From NCBI GenBank assembly GCA_002381125.1, contig DFUT01000010.1, forward strand, positions 4,050 to 68,049: DNA of 64,000 nucleotides, read 5' to 3'. The translations under genes and the position numbers were made by a program. The stretch comes from Bacteroidales bacterium UBA4179 (lineage in GTDB: Bacteria > Bacteroidota > Bacteroidia > Bacteroidales > Dysgonomonadaceae). The notes under the pieces are model-generated. The model saw nothing but the letters and a program-made list of their open reading frames with translations, did not search any database and was not told the DNA's origin. Within the stretch, counting starts at the first letter, position 1. Each line of letters begins with the position of its first letter. This document shows positions 26,864 to 35,790 of this stretch, one piece after another.

Positions 26864-27847
26864 ATGGCTTACAAATTAAAAACGTATTATAAGAAAGAAA
26901 ATTTGCCGCCTCTAGAGGACGTTAATTTTTTTCATTACGCCTCATCATTCGATTTATATGAAAAAATGCCCTGCTATCGTCCCCTCATGATTGTGGCATT
27001 TGATGAAGAAAAACCGGTAGCTTGCATGTTTGCGCTCATAAAACGCCTACATCGTTTTTTATTCGGACCTCTTTTTAAAAAATGCTATGTTTCGCAGAAA
27101 CCTTCCTTTTTTTCGGATGATATTCCGCAAGAGGAAATATTCCACCAATTGGTGGAAATGCTGCTTCACGAAGTCCGATACAAAGTTTTTTTCATCCAAT
27201 TCCGCAATCTCGATGATCCCATTTTCGGATACAAAGCTTTCCGCGATCATGGTTTTTATTCCATCAAATGGATCAGCATAAAAAATTCGCTTCAACGAAA
27301 AAGAAAAATATGGGCTCAACTGTCGTCTTCACGAAAAAATCAAGTCAATAAAGCCAAAAGAAAAGGAGTTATCGTTGAAGAACTTTCTTCGGAAGACGAA
27401 CTGCCGGAAGTTTACCGGTGTATCAAAAAAGAAACAAGGTGCAGGACTTTCGGGTATTCCCCGTCCTACCAATATCTGACAAACTTTTACCGCAATTACG
27501 TTCGCCAAAACAAAGGAAAAATATTTGTTACAAAATATGGTCAAAAAACTATTGGCGGCATCATTCTCGGTTTCGAAAAAAGTACAGTTTACTGTCTGTA
27601 TTATTGGGGAAAAAAGAAAGAATACAAAAAAATGTATCCTTCTATTTATAGTATCTGGTGGGCATTGCAATTTGCGGAAAATGAAGGTTATCTATATTTC
27701 GATTTTATGGATGCCGGCCGCATTCACGAAAAAAAAGGGAAACCCCTTTTCCTCCTTCAATTCGGAGGTAAACAGAGAGCGACAAGACGATGGAATCGTT
27801 TTACCTTTTCCCTAATCAACCTCATGGCAAATTGGATCTACGATTAA
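26864..27847 (+). CDS. GNAT/FemAB-like acyltransferase
   Basis: A 327-residue protein with the doubled GNAT fold of FemAB-like enzymes, which transfer aminoacyl or acyl groups to peptidoglycan precursors or surface sugars. Indicative stretches are KIWAQLSSSRKNQVNKAKRKG (start of the second half), GIILGFEKSTVYCLYYWG and IYSIWWALQFAENEGYLYFDFMDAG. The C terminus FLLQFGGKQRATRRWNRF matches Bacteroidota members annotated as GNAT-family transferases. The acceptor is unknown. It stands alone between galE and a candidate small RNA. Confidence 0.75.
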   Translation: MAYKLKTYYKKENLPPLEDVNFFHYASSFDLYEKMPCYRPLMIVAFDEEKPVACMFALIKRLHRFLFGPLFKKCYVSQKPSFFSDDIPQEEIFHQLVEMLLHEVRYKVFFIQFRNLDDPIFGYKAFRDHGFYSIKWISIKNSLQRKRKIWAQLSSSRKNQVNKAKRKGVIVEELSSEDELPEVYRCIKKETRCRTFGYSPSYQYLTNFYRNYVRQNKGKIFVTKYGQKTIGGIILGFEKSTVYCLYYWGKKKEYKKMYPSIYSIWWALQFAENEGYLYFDFMDAGRIHEKKGKPLFLLQFGGKQRATRRWNRFTFSLINLMANWIYD

Positions 27848-27970
27848 ACCGATACTTCCCGATCACGCCTATCTTGTCATTAACGAATGTAAAATGGCTA
27901 GGTGATATCTCCAACAATGTTTGGCATTATATTAAATGATGTTATAAAGCCGGGTTTATACATGGAAATA

Positions 27971-28003
27971 TTTGGAGGCAATTGAAAAAACCATTTACTT
28001 TGC
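27971..28003 (+). promoter_or_regulatory. Promoter of candidate small RNA
   Basis: TTTG (27971-27974), 21 bases, then TACTTTGC (27996-28003). It resembles the Bacteroidota consensus with one T missing in the -7 box. No coding start follows in the transcribed stretch. Confidence 0.6.
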
Positions 28004-28005
28004 AA

Positions 28006-28078
28006 CGTGTTTTTCATGGTATTAGATTTAAGGTTAACAATGAAGATTGGTTGTCGTGAGACAACCATTTCTTTTTTA
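28006..28078 (+). ncRNA. Candidate small RNA with intrinsic terminator
   Basis: A promoter at 27971-28003 is followed within about 75 bases by a terminator: GGTTGTC (28049-28055), tetraloop GTGA, GACAACC (28060-28066) and a T-rich tail ending in T6. The 40-odd bases between have no open frame. The segment around TTCATGGTATTAGATTTAAG looks familiar to me from intergenic regions of other Bacteroidales, but this is memory and not a search. Both flanking genes point towards it (plus-strand gene ends at 27847, minus-strand plsC ends at 28122), so it is an independent unit. Confidence 0.6.
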
Positions 28079-28121
28079 TAAGAGTTTTGTAAAGGATAAC
28101 CCTATCAATAAAAACAAATCC

Positions 28122-28871
28122 CTATTTATATTTCTCCCATAATCCGGAATAAATAACATCTCTTGTGTGCTGTACAAGTGCGGGGATATCTTTGTCGGAG
28201 AGATCTTCTGTGGGGATAGGCTTGTGAATAATCATCTCCATTTTCCCCGGACGGATAATACAACTCCCGACCCTCATTACATCATATGAACCATTGATGG
28301 TAATAGGTACGATTGGAAGTTTCATATCGATGGCTATTTGAAACGCCCCTCTTTTAAAACGCCCTAATTTACCGTTTCGCGTGCGCGAACCTTCGGGAAA
28401 CATCACAATAGAAACACCATCCACAATTTGTTTTTTTGCTTTTTGAATGGTAGCCACTCGCGATGCCGCACTCGAATTGTCGACAAACACATGTCCGGCT
28501 ATCTCGGAAGCTTTACCCACTAACGGAATTTTTCTCAAACTTTGTTTTTGCACCCATTTTATATTCTGATTCAGAAATCCATATACTAAAAAAATATCGA
28601 AAGCTCCTTGATGATTGGCTGCAAAAACATACGATTGCTTTGGGTCCAAATTCTCGCGTCCAACAACTTTTACTTTGCACAACGCCAACCAACAGGTCAA
28701 TTTCGACCACCATTTGGGTGGATAATATCCCCAAAATTTATTCCCAAAAATAGGGGAAAAAATCATCACGATGAGCGCCGTAAGAATGGTCAAAACAATA
28801 AAGATTGGGACAAAAACCAACCATTGATACAAAAAGAATGCAACATCTTTTATGATTTTTACAACTTTCAT
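28122..28871 (-). CDS. plsC: 1-acyl-sn-glycerol-3-phosphate acyltransferase
   Basis: I take the ATG at 28871 (MKVVKIIKDVAFFLYQW, 249 residues); a TTG 24 bp upstream lies beside a TATTTTTG box (minus strand, 28900-28893) and would leave no leader. An N-terminal membrane span is followed by the acyltransferase motifs: NHQGAFD (His near 87, Asp near 92), then FPEGSRTRNGKLGRFKRGAF and IVPITINGSY. It adds the second acyl chain to lysophosphatidate, making the phosphatidate that CdsA uses. Confidence 0.95.
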   Translation of the reverse strand: MKVVKIIKDVAFFLYQWLVFVPIFIVLTILTALIVMIFSPIFGNKFWGYYPPKWWSKLTCWLALCKVKVVGRENLDPKQSYVFAANHQGAFDIFLVYGFLNQNIKWVQKQSLRKIPLVGKASEIAGHVFVDNSSAASRVATIQKAKKQIVDGVSIVMFPEGSRTRNGKLGRFKRGAFQIAIDMKLPIVPITINGSYDVMRVGSCIIRPGKMEMIIHKPIPTEDLSDKDIPALVQHTRDVIYSGLWEKYK

Positions 28872-29057
28872 TGCAATCAAAATTATTTTATGCAAAAATA
28901 CGTAAATCCTTAGATTAACGCGAAAAAAAAGCGATTATTTTTGTACGAGTTGATTTTTTTGTGGTTTAAATAATATTTTCCTCAAATTATTTTATAGTTT
29001 GTCGAATTTTGTGTTTATTTGCGTTGTGAAACAGAATCATCATAATTATATAAACAC

Positions 29058-29345
29058 ATGAAAGAATTAGCAAAATATTCCGGCGCTATCGTAATGCTTA
29101 TCGGCGTACTTGTATTGGCAATCCCGTTTTTTCAGGGTACTACAACCAACACTTCTTTGCTTATCGGTATAATTATCGTTATTGAAGGATTTTTGGGCTA
29201 CCTTTACGTAAACAATATGAAAAAAGGGAAAATCCTGAACGAAATTATGTGGGCTGTCGTGCTTTTAATTATTCCTTACCTTATCTTTCGTTACTCAAAG
29301 AAAATCGCATTCAGCGAAGAAGAATTGTCGCTTTACAACGAATAA
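29058..29345 (+). CDS. Small hypothetical membrane protein
   Basis: Ninety-five residues with three predicted membrane spans: YSGAIVMLIGVLVLAIPFF, LLIGIIIVIEGFLGYLYV and IMWAVVLLIIPYLIF, and a short charged C terminus. I do not recognise the family. It is preceded by an AT-rich 160-bp leader with TTTG and TTATTTGC elements at poor spacing, and followed by a terminator. Composition matches the surroundings. Confidence 0.7.
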   Translation: MKELAKYSGAIVMLIGVLVLAIPFFQGTTTNTSLLIGIIIVIEGFLGYLYVNNMKKGKILNEIMWAVVLLIIPYLIFRYSKKIAFSEEELSLYNE

Positions 29346-29386
29346 GCCAACATAGCCATAGCCATCGTTTAAGAGAAAAGGAATAG

Positions 29387-29419
29387 AAAAACCTTGGGAA
29401 TACCTCTCAGGGTTTTTTT
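29387..29419 (+). terminator. Intrinsic terminator after small membrane protein gene
   Basis: AAAAACC (29387-29393) pairs with GGTTTTT (29411-29417), and the stem continues through TTGGGA/TCTCAG with two G-U pairs. T7 closes it. It overlaps the last codons of kdsB on the other strand. Confidence 0.75.
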
Positions 29420-30171
29420 GTTTTTCCATTTTCGAGAAATTGAAGAGCACGTTCCATGTCTTGTGGCGTATCTATGCCAATAGTCTCTATATCGGTAACA
29501 CCTACCCTTATCCGATATCCGTTTTCTATCCATCGAAGCTGTTCGAGCGACTCGGCTTTTTCGAGCATCGACTGAGGCAGGGAAACAATTTCTTTCAGAA
29601 TATCGGTCCGATACCCATAAATGCCGATGTGTTTGTAAAAAACGTGGTGGTCCAGCCAATGACTTTGATCGATATCGCGAACATAAGGAATTACTGACCG
29701 ACTGAAATAAAGAGCTTCAAAATTATTGTCGATAACTACTTTAGGCGATGCCGGATTAAACAACGCATCGATCCCCTCTTCCTTGCGGAAGGGTTTAACC
29801 AGTGTGGCCAATTGCACAGCTTGCGAATCGAAACAATTTTTCAACTCTTCAATCTGTTCAGGTTGAATAAAAGGCTCATCGCCTTGAATATTGATTACCA
29901 CATCTACTTTTTTCCCAATTTTTCGATACGCTTCAAAACAACGGTCTGTTCCGCTGCGATGAAGTGAAGAAGTCATTACCGCATTTCCTCCAAACGATTG
30001 CACGACATCAAAAATACGAGCGTCATCGGTAGCTACCCATACTTCGGAAACAGCCTTTTTCACCTGTTCATATACCCGTTGAATCATCGGTTTACCTGCC
30101 AAATCGATCAATGGTTTACCGGGAAAACGAGTCGAGGCATACCGAGAAGGTATAATCGCCATAAATTTCAT
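29407..30171 (-). CDS. kdsB: 3-deoxy-manno-octulosonate cytidylyltransferase
   Basis: A 254-residue nucleotidyltransferase that activates Kdo to CMP-Kdo for lipid A-core synthesis. Signatures: AIIPSRYASTRFPGKPL at the N terminus, VINIQGDEPFIQPEQIEEL, and YKHIGIYGYRTDIL. Either of two in-frame ATGs (30171 or 30162) could start it; the nine-base difference does not touch a motif. An LPS-kinase homologue is at 55.6 kb. Confidence 0.96.
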   Translation of the reverse strand: MKFMAIIPSRYASTRFPGKPLIDLAGKPMIQRVYEQVKKAVSEVWVATDDARIFDVVQSFGGNAVMTSSLHRSGTDRCFEAYRKIGKKVDVVINIQGDEPFIQPEQIEELKNCFDSQAVQLATLVKPFRKEEGIDALFNPASPKVVIDNNFEALYFSRSVIPYVRDIDQSHWLDHHVFYKHIGIYGYRTDILKEIVSLPQSMLEKAESLEQLRWIENGYRIRVGVTDIETIGIDTPQDMERALQFLENGKTKKP

Positions 30172-30240
30172 GATTCTATATCTTTTCTTTAGCTATAAAC
30201 ACAATTCTTTGCCTTGTAAAAATGTAAAGATGCATACCGC

Positions 30241-32448
30241 CTAATTCAAACGGGAAATCGACTTTACTCCTTTTACGGCACTCAGTTTTCGAATAAGCTG
30301 TTCGAGCATTTGTGTATTTGCAACCGAAATGGTTATGTTTCCTTGAAAAAGTCCATCGGTAGAATCAATATTGATCGAACGCATCTGCACACCTTCTTCT
30401 TTGGAAATAATCGACATCAGGGTCGAAACAATATTGATCTGATCATTGCCCACTACACGCAAAACGGCAGAGTAATTGGCATTTCCCGACGAATGACCCG
30501 ACCAACGGGCATTCAGTATCCGATAGCCGTAGCGTGAAAATAGATTGGGAGCATTGGGACAATTGACCCGATGAATTCGAATACCCTGCGACGAAACAAA
30601 AGCAAATATTTCGTCTCCGTAAATAGGATTGCAACATTTGGCCAGTTTGTAATCCACACCCGTAAGGTTCTGGTCGATAATCAGCTCATCGCGCGTAGTC
30701 AAATCTTCCAAGGGCGGATGTATCACAAAATTCTCGGCAGGTGCAGGAGCCGACGCTTCGCGCATTTCATCTTCTTTATTTTCAAGTTCGAGATACTTAT
30801 CGATAATCCAATTGATATCCAATTTTTCAGCTGCAATATCTACGTAAAAATCGGTTACGGTTTTGTATTTGAGCTTTTTGATTAATTGCATCAATACGGC
30901 ATCGTTCTGCTCAATCTTGCGATTCTTCATGCGACGCGCCAACATTTCTTTGGCAATGTCTACCTGTTTGCCGGCTTCCTCTTTCAGCAACTGCCGGATT
31001 TTTGTTTTAGCTTTTGCCGTTACCACAAAATTTAGCCAATCCTGCTTGGGCGTTTGGTGAGGCGAAGTAACAATTTCCACCTGATCGCCGCTTTTAAGAA
31101 CATGTTTGATCGGAACATTTTTTTTGTTCACCATTCCCGATATACAAGTTGCTCCCAATTTGGAATGAATGGCAAACGCAAAATCGAGAACCGTAGCACC
31201 CTTCGGCAACTTGATAAGATCGCCTTTCGGCGTAAAAACAAAAATTTCCTTATCGTACAAGTTCAGTTTGAAATCGCCTAACCTATCTTTCAAATCTTCC
31301 TCTTTATTATCGAGCGATTCACGAAGCGTGCTCAACCAGTCATCGAGTGTAGATTCCTCTTTGATTCCTTTATATTTCCAGTGTGCTGCCAATCCCCGCT
31401 CGGCAATTTCGTCCATCCGGCGGGTACGTATCTGCACTTCCACCCACCGCGATTGCGGACCAAGAACGGTGATATGCAGCGATTCGTATGCGTTGCTTTT
31501 GGGGATCGAAAGCCAATCTCTCAAACGCGTGGGATTGGGCTGATACATATCCGTGATGATGGAATAAACCTGCCAACACTGCGCTTTTTCGAGTTCGGGC
31601 GGAGAATCCAAAATAATACGAATGGCAAAAAGATCGTAAATGTCTTCAAATTCCACTTTTTGCTTCTTCAGCTTGTTGTTGATTGAATAAATGGATTTTG
31701 TACGACCTTTGATATCGTATTTCAATCCGGTTTTATCGAGTCGTTTTTTTACCGGTTTGATAAATTCCTGAATATATTTATCTCGCGAACGTTTGGTTTC
31801 ATTGAGTTTTTGGGCAATGTAATCGTAGGTTTCCCTATCGGTATATTTCAACGACAAATCCTCGAGTTCCGATTTTATGGTATATAAACCCAACCGATGA
31901 GCAAGAGGTGCGTATAGATAGGAAGATTCTACGGACAGGGCAAGGCGGGTAGACTGATCTTTAAAAGCAGCATCACGCATCTTCTGAAGATGTTGGGCAA
32001 TCATAATGAACACCACACGAATATCTTCAGCCATCGAAAGTAGCAGCTTCATATAATTTTCCGATTCGACAGCCGATTTTTTGTCGCTAAACTCATTTAC
32101 CTTGATTAAACCACGCAGAATGGTTTCTACCTCTTCTCCAAAATGATCTTTTACACCGGAAATATCATAATGACCTCTCGATACGGCATGAAAAAGAAAA
32201 ACAGCTCCCACCGTTGGTTGTTTCAAACCGATCTCATCCATGACAATTACGGCTGTTTTCATAGCAAGCAACAATTGATCCTCAACACCGGGTTCGGAAG
32301 CTACAGTCGACCGATACATCGAATCACGAAGAATATTTTTTAGTAAAGCAACTTTCTGAAGATCCCACTCATTTCTCAGAAACCGATAGATCTTTCTGTA
32401 AAGTGTCAAAAATTCTTCGTTGATTTTTTTCGCCTCGTTATTCTTCAT
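30241..32448 (-). CDS. relA: RelA-type (p)ppGpp synthetase with degenerate hydrolase domain
   Basis: I take the ATG at 32448 (735 residues); the only longer start is TTG. Order: degenerate HD hydrolase, synthetase, TGS (IFVFTPKGDLIKLPKGATVLDFAFAIHS in two parts) and ACT domains. Synthetase residues look intact (KSIYSINNKLKKQ, FEDIYDLFAIRII, WVEVQIRTRRMDEIAE). In the hydrolase domain the normal HD and ED motifs read FHAVSRG, and the usual ADRLHNMRT reads AQHLQKMRD, so hydrolysis is probably lost. It should make (p)ppGpp in the stringent response, with a separate SpoT elsewhere. On the minus strand a TAAATTTG box lies at 32496-32489. Confidence 0.93.
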   Translation of the reverse strand: MKNNEAKKINEEFLTLYRKIYRFLRNEWDLQKVALLKNILRDSMYRSTVASEPGVEDQLLLAMKTAVIVMDEIGLKQPTVGAVFLFHAVSRGHYDISGVKDHFGEEVETILRGLIKVNEFSDKKSAVESENYMKLLLSMAEDIRVVFIMIAQHLQKMRDAAFKDQSTRLALSVESSYLYAPLAHRLGLYTIKSELEDLSLKYTDRETYDYIAQKLNETKRSRDKYIQEFIKPVKKRLDKTGLKYDIKGRTKSIYSINNKLKKQKVEFEDIYDLFAIRIILDSPPELEKAQCWQVYSIITDMYQPNPTRLRDWLSIPKSNAYESLHITVLGPQSRWVEVQIRTRRMDEIAERGLAAHWKYKGIKEESTLDDWLSTLRESLDNKEEDLKDRLGDFKLNLYDKEIFVFTPKGDLIKLPKGATVLDFAFAIHSKLGATCISGMVNKKNVPIKHVLKSGDQVEIVTSPHQTPKQDWLNFVVTAKAKTKIRQLLKEEAGKQVDIAKEMLARRMKNRKIEQNDAVLMQLIKKLKYKTVTDFYVDIAAEKLDINWIIDKYLELENKEDEMREASAPAPAENFVIHPPLEDLTTRDELIIDQNLTGVDYKLAKCCNPIYGDEIFAFVSSQGIRIHRVNCPNAPNLFSRYGYRILNARWSGHSSGNANYSAVLRVVGNDQINIVSTLMSIISKEEGVQMRSINIDSTDGLFQGNITISVANTQMLEQLIRKLSAVKGVKSISRLN

Positions 32449-32861
32449 CACACTTTTAATATGCAAAAAAGGGAAATGTTTTCTACAACAAATTTACATG
32501 ATAATTTTTAATTTGCACATAAACAACCAAAAATTCCGTTCAAACAAATCAATTCGCCATAAAGACAACAAGCTGCCGAAGAAAAACTATAATTTAATTT
32601 CAATATTAAAATTATATCTGATATTTTGCCATCATTTATTTTAATACACCTTATTTACATTTAATATATCAATATCATGAAATATTTAACGCCATTATTA
32701 TAAATATTTTTACTAGGATATTTGTATATATAAAAAATATACGATATATTTAGCAAAAATTTAAAACAGAAACGGATTATTAATAAATTCCTGAAAAATA
32801 AGCAGCCTCATTGAATAAGTTTATAAAAAAGAAGATATAATGACAAATTAATGCTGAACTT
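32449..32861. other. AT-rich intergenic region between relA and the sialic-acid locus
   Basis: A 413-bp divergent gap, strongly AT-rich in its right half. The relA side has TAAATTTG on the minus strand (32496-32489). An inverted repeat GTATAT-N7-ATATAC lies at 32724-32742 and could be an operator for the sialic-acid genes, but AT-rich sequence makes such pairs by chance. I found no convincing -33/-7 pair in front of nanE and no gene. Confidence 0.4.
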
Positions 32862-34073
32862 ATGGATCTAAAAAAGCTGGAACAGCAGTACAAAAACGAG
32901 CTTCTCGACAATATTATCCCTTTTTGGCTCGACAAATCGCAAGATGAAGAATATGGGGGATATTTCACGTGTCTCGATCGCAAAGGCAATGTGTTCGACA
33001 CCGACAAATTCATGTGGCTGCAAGGACGGCAGGTATGGATGTTTGCCACCCTTTACAATCAGGTGGAAAAACGTCAGAAATGGCTCGACTGTGCAATTGG
33101 GGGAGCCGAATTTTTGAAAAAACACGGTCACGATGGCAATTACAACTGGTATTTTTCCCTTACACGCGAAGGAAAACCACTAATCGAACCCTACAACATT
33201 TTTTCCCATATGTTTGTCGTTATGGGATTCGGAGAATTGAGTTTTGCCACAGGGAACAACGAATATGCCGACATTGCCAAAAAAACATTCAACGTCATCC
33301 TCTCACGAATGGATAACCCTAAAGACCGTTGGAATAAAGCTCATCCCAAAACCCGCGACCTGAAAACACTTTCGCTACCCATGATTTTGTGCAACCTGTC
33401 GCTCGAAATCGAACATTTGCTCGACGGAGAGTTCATTAAAAAAATCATGAATCACTGCATTCACGAAGTAATGGAGGTTTTTCTCAGACCCGAATTGGGT
33501 GGTATCCTCGTGGAAAACGTACATAAGGATGGTTCTCTCTCCGATTCTTTCGACGGACGACTGGTCAGCCCCGGACATGCGATTGAAGCCATGTGGTTTA
33601 TCATGGATCTGGCGGTAAGACTTGATCGCAAAGATTTAATCGAAAAAGCCGTGAAAACTATACTTACCATGATCAAATACGGATGGGACGAAAAATACGA
33701 TGGAATTTTCTATTTCATGGACAGAAAAGGCTACCCTCCACTGCAATTGGAATGGGATCAGAAATTATGGTGGGTGCATATCGAAACGCTGATATCACTG
33801 CTCAAAGGATACCGGCTAACCGAGTCGCAGGAATGCCTCGCGTGGTTCGAAAAAATACACAATTATACCTGGAGCCATTTCAAAGATCCCGATTATCCCG
33901 AATGGTGGGGATACCTCAACCGACGAGGTGAAGTGCTTTTGGAACTAAAAGGCGGAAAATGGAAAGGCTGTTTCCATGTCCCTCGCGGATTGTATCAGTG
34001 CTGGAAAACGCTGGAGGAAATAAACAACGAACAAAAAATTTTAGAACCAAAAATTCAAAATGAAAACCTTTAA
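32862..34073 (+). CDS. nanE: N-acylglucosamine 2-epimerase (RENBP type)
   Basis: A 403-residue (alpha/alpha)6-barrel enzyme close in sequence to the renin-binding-protein type of GlcNAc 2-epimerase, as in the nanLET cluster of Bacteroides fragilis. Signatures: GGYFTCLDRKGNVFDTDKF, MWLQGRQVWMFATLY, SPGHAIEAMWF, LQLEWDQKLWWVH and KGGKWKGCFHVPRGLYQCW. It converts the ManNAc released by NanL into GlcNAc. It is the first gene of a run that includes sialidase, NanT and NanL, which supports this substrate over cellobiose. Confidence 0.9.
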   Translation: MDLKKLEQQYKNELLDNIIPFWLDKSQDEEYGGYFTCLDRKGNVFDTDKFMWLQGRQVWMFATLYNQVEKRQKWLDCAIGGAEFLKKHGHDGNYNWYFSLTREGKPLIEPYNIFSHMFVVMGFGELSFATGNNEYADIAKKTFNVILSRMDNPKDRWNKAHPKTRDLKTLSLPMILCNLSLEIEHLLDGEFIKKIMNHCIHEVMEVFLRPELGGILVENVHKDGSLSDSFDGRLVSPGHAIEAMWFIMDLAVRLDRKDLIEKAVKTILTMIKYGWDEKYDGIFYFMDRKGYPPLQLEWDQKLWWVHIETLISLLKGYRLTESQECLAWFEKIHNYTWSHFKDPDYPEWWGYLNRRGEVLLELKGGKWKGCFHVPRGLYQCWKTLEEINNEQKILEPKIQNENL

Positions 34074-34113
34074 TTAAAGATAAAATAAAAAGTAAAGCGT
34101 TATAAGCAATAAG

Positions 34114-34145
34114 TTTGCTATTGAGAATTTACTGCTTTATTTTTG
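34114..34145 (+). promoter_or_regulatory. Internal promoter of the sialic-acid locus
   Basis: TTTG (34114-34117), 20 bases, then TATTTTTG (34138-34145): an exact consensus match, 42 bp before the esterase remnant. It could drive the genes from here to nanL independently of nanE. Confidence 0.8.
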
Positions 34146-34186
34146 TCCTATAAATAAAGTTTTTAAATTTTCCTAAAAATCAATTT

Positions 34187-34588
34187 ATGAAAATACATTG
34201 CATCTTTTTGAAATGGAGTTTATTGTTGTTTGTTATGAGTATTCCGTTGAATGCTAGCTGTATTCCTCCCCGAAATAATCATACTGAAAAAATCGAGGTG
34301 GCCTGCGTTGGCAATTCGGTCACCAAAGGTTATGGACTTCATTCGCCTGAAAAAGATGCTTATCCTTCACAATTACAACGATTTCTCGGCAAAAATTATG
34401 AAGTGAGAAACTTTGGACACAATGGGGCTACGCTTTTAACAAAAGGACATCGCCCTTACGTTGAAACTCAAGAGTACCGGGATGCTCTGAATTTTAAAGC
34501 AAATATTCTTTCAGATAAATTGTCCTTATCCTTAATCCATCGTAATGTATTCACAAAAATGGAAACTATTGAAAATCAATTACAATAA
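34187..34588 (+). pseudogene. Sialate O-acetylesterase, truncated remnant
   Basis: A signal peptide (MKIHCIFLKWSLLLFVMSIPLNA) is followed by a clear SGNH block I, VACVGNSVTKGYG, then YPSQLQRFLGKNYEVRNFGHNGATLL, as in Bacteroidota sialate O-acetylesterases. Homology appears to end near EYRDALNFKANI (about 34510), just where the next family block with GxND should come; some 25 unrelated residues and a stop follow. Full-length relatives are several hundred residues longer. The remainder is not found downstream, so the gene looks deleted internally rather than merely frameshifted. Confidence 0.75.
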
Positions 34589-34604
34589 AAAAACAGCGAT
34601 CAAT

Positions 34605-35678
34605 ATGAAAAAAAGAATGATTTTTTTAGTGTGTATAACTTATTTTTTCTCTGCTTATTCTCAAATACGATACGTAAATGCCGATCAATTCCCGCTTATC
34701 GGAAAAATTTCCGATAAAACGGAAACGCGCTATGAGCGTTTACCTGCAACGTTGAAAGACCAATGCAGACCCTCTTTATGGAAGCTGGGGAAAAATACAT
34801 CCGGCCTTGCTGTGCGGTTTTGTTCGAACAGTACCGCCATTGCGGCTAAATGGGAAGCACTCAACAATACGCATATGGATCACATGACCGATGTTGGTTG
34901 CAAAGGGCTCGACCTTTATGCATGGGAAGGCGATCATTGGCAATTTGTCAACTCAGCACGTCCGACAGGGAAAGTAAACGAAAAGCAAATCATCACGAAT
35001 ATGGCACCGGAAGAACGAGAATACTTGTTATTTCTTCCGTTATATGATGGGGTTGTTTCACTTTCCATAGGGGTTGATTCTTTTGCAACGCTCAAACAAC
35101 CCAACTTGACATACCCTAAAACCGACTCTCCGATTATTATTTATGGTACAAGCATAACTCAAGGAGGGTGCGCCGCACGTCCCGGAATGTCGTTTTCAAA
35201 TATCCTCACTCGTCGCCTCAATCGAGAAGTAATTAATCTGGGATTCAGCGGAAACGGCAAACTGGATTACGAAATTGCCGGAACGATGGCCAAAAGACAC
35301 GATGCTGCACTGTTTATCCTTGATTTTATCCCTAATGTAAATGAGGAGCAAATCAAAGAAAAAACCGCAACTTTTGTAAAAATACTTCGGAAAGAAAACC
35401 CGAACACACCCATCCTGTTCGTAGAATCGATAATTTTCCCGCATGCATTGTATGATAAAAGCGCTTTTGATATTGTTACAAAAAAGAATAAGGCATTAAA
35501 ACAGGAAGTGGAAAAATTGAAACAATCCGGAGATAAGAATATCTACTATCTTTCAAGCGACAATATAATTGGTAATGACGGAGAAGCAACAGTTGACGGT
35601 ATACATTTTACCGATCTCGGGTTCGTCAGAATGGCCAATAAACTGCAGGAAAAGATATTCACGATTCTACCATACTAA
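34605..35678 (+). CDS. SGNH/GDSL hydrolase, secreted
   Basis: I take the ATG at 34605 (358 residues), which gives a signal peptide MKKRMIFLVCITYFFSAYSQ. An N-terminal beta domain (YERLPATLKDQCRPSLWKLG to FLPLYDGVVSLSIGV) precedes an SGNH catalytic domain: nucleophile block YGTSITQGGCAARPGMSF, then NLGFSGNGKLD, and the DGIHFTDLGF block with the catalytic Asp/His. This two-domain form occurs in carbohydrate esterases. In this locus it likely removes O-acetyl groups from sialic acids, and it may substitute for the truncated esterase just upstream. Confidence 0.88.
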   Translation: MKKRMIFLVCITYFFSAYSQIRYVNADQFPLIGKISDKTETRYERLPATLKDQCRPSLWKLGKNTSGLAVRFCSNSTAIAAKWEALNNTHMDHMTDVGCKGLDLYAWEGDHWQFVNSARPTGKVNEKQIITNMAPEEREYLLFLPLYDGVVSLSIGVDSFATLKQPNLTYPKTDSPIIIYGTSITQGGCAARPGMSFSNILTRRLNREVINLGFSGNGKLDYEIAGTMAKRHDAALFILDFIPNVNEEQIKEKTATFVKILRKENPNTPILFVESIIFPHALYDKSAFDIVTKKNKALKQEVEKLKQSGDKNIYYLSSDNIIGNDGEATVDGIHFTDLGFVRMANKLQEKIFTILPY

Positions 35679-35790
35679 TGTTCTATTCTAGCTCTGTTTA
35701 TTTAACATCAAAGATTCAAAATAATAGGTATGATTATCTCTTATGAAAAATATTAAGATAGTGTTCATGAAAACAAAAAAACCAATTAAA

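Noticed and set aside
32724..32742. GTATAT-N7-ATATAC as a regulator site for the sialic-acid genes
   Set aside because: In such AT-rich sequence short A/T palindromes are expected by chance; mentioned only as a weak possibility in the intergenic entry.
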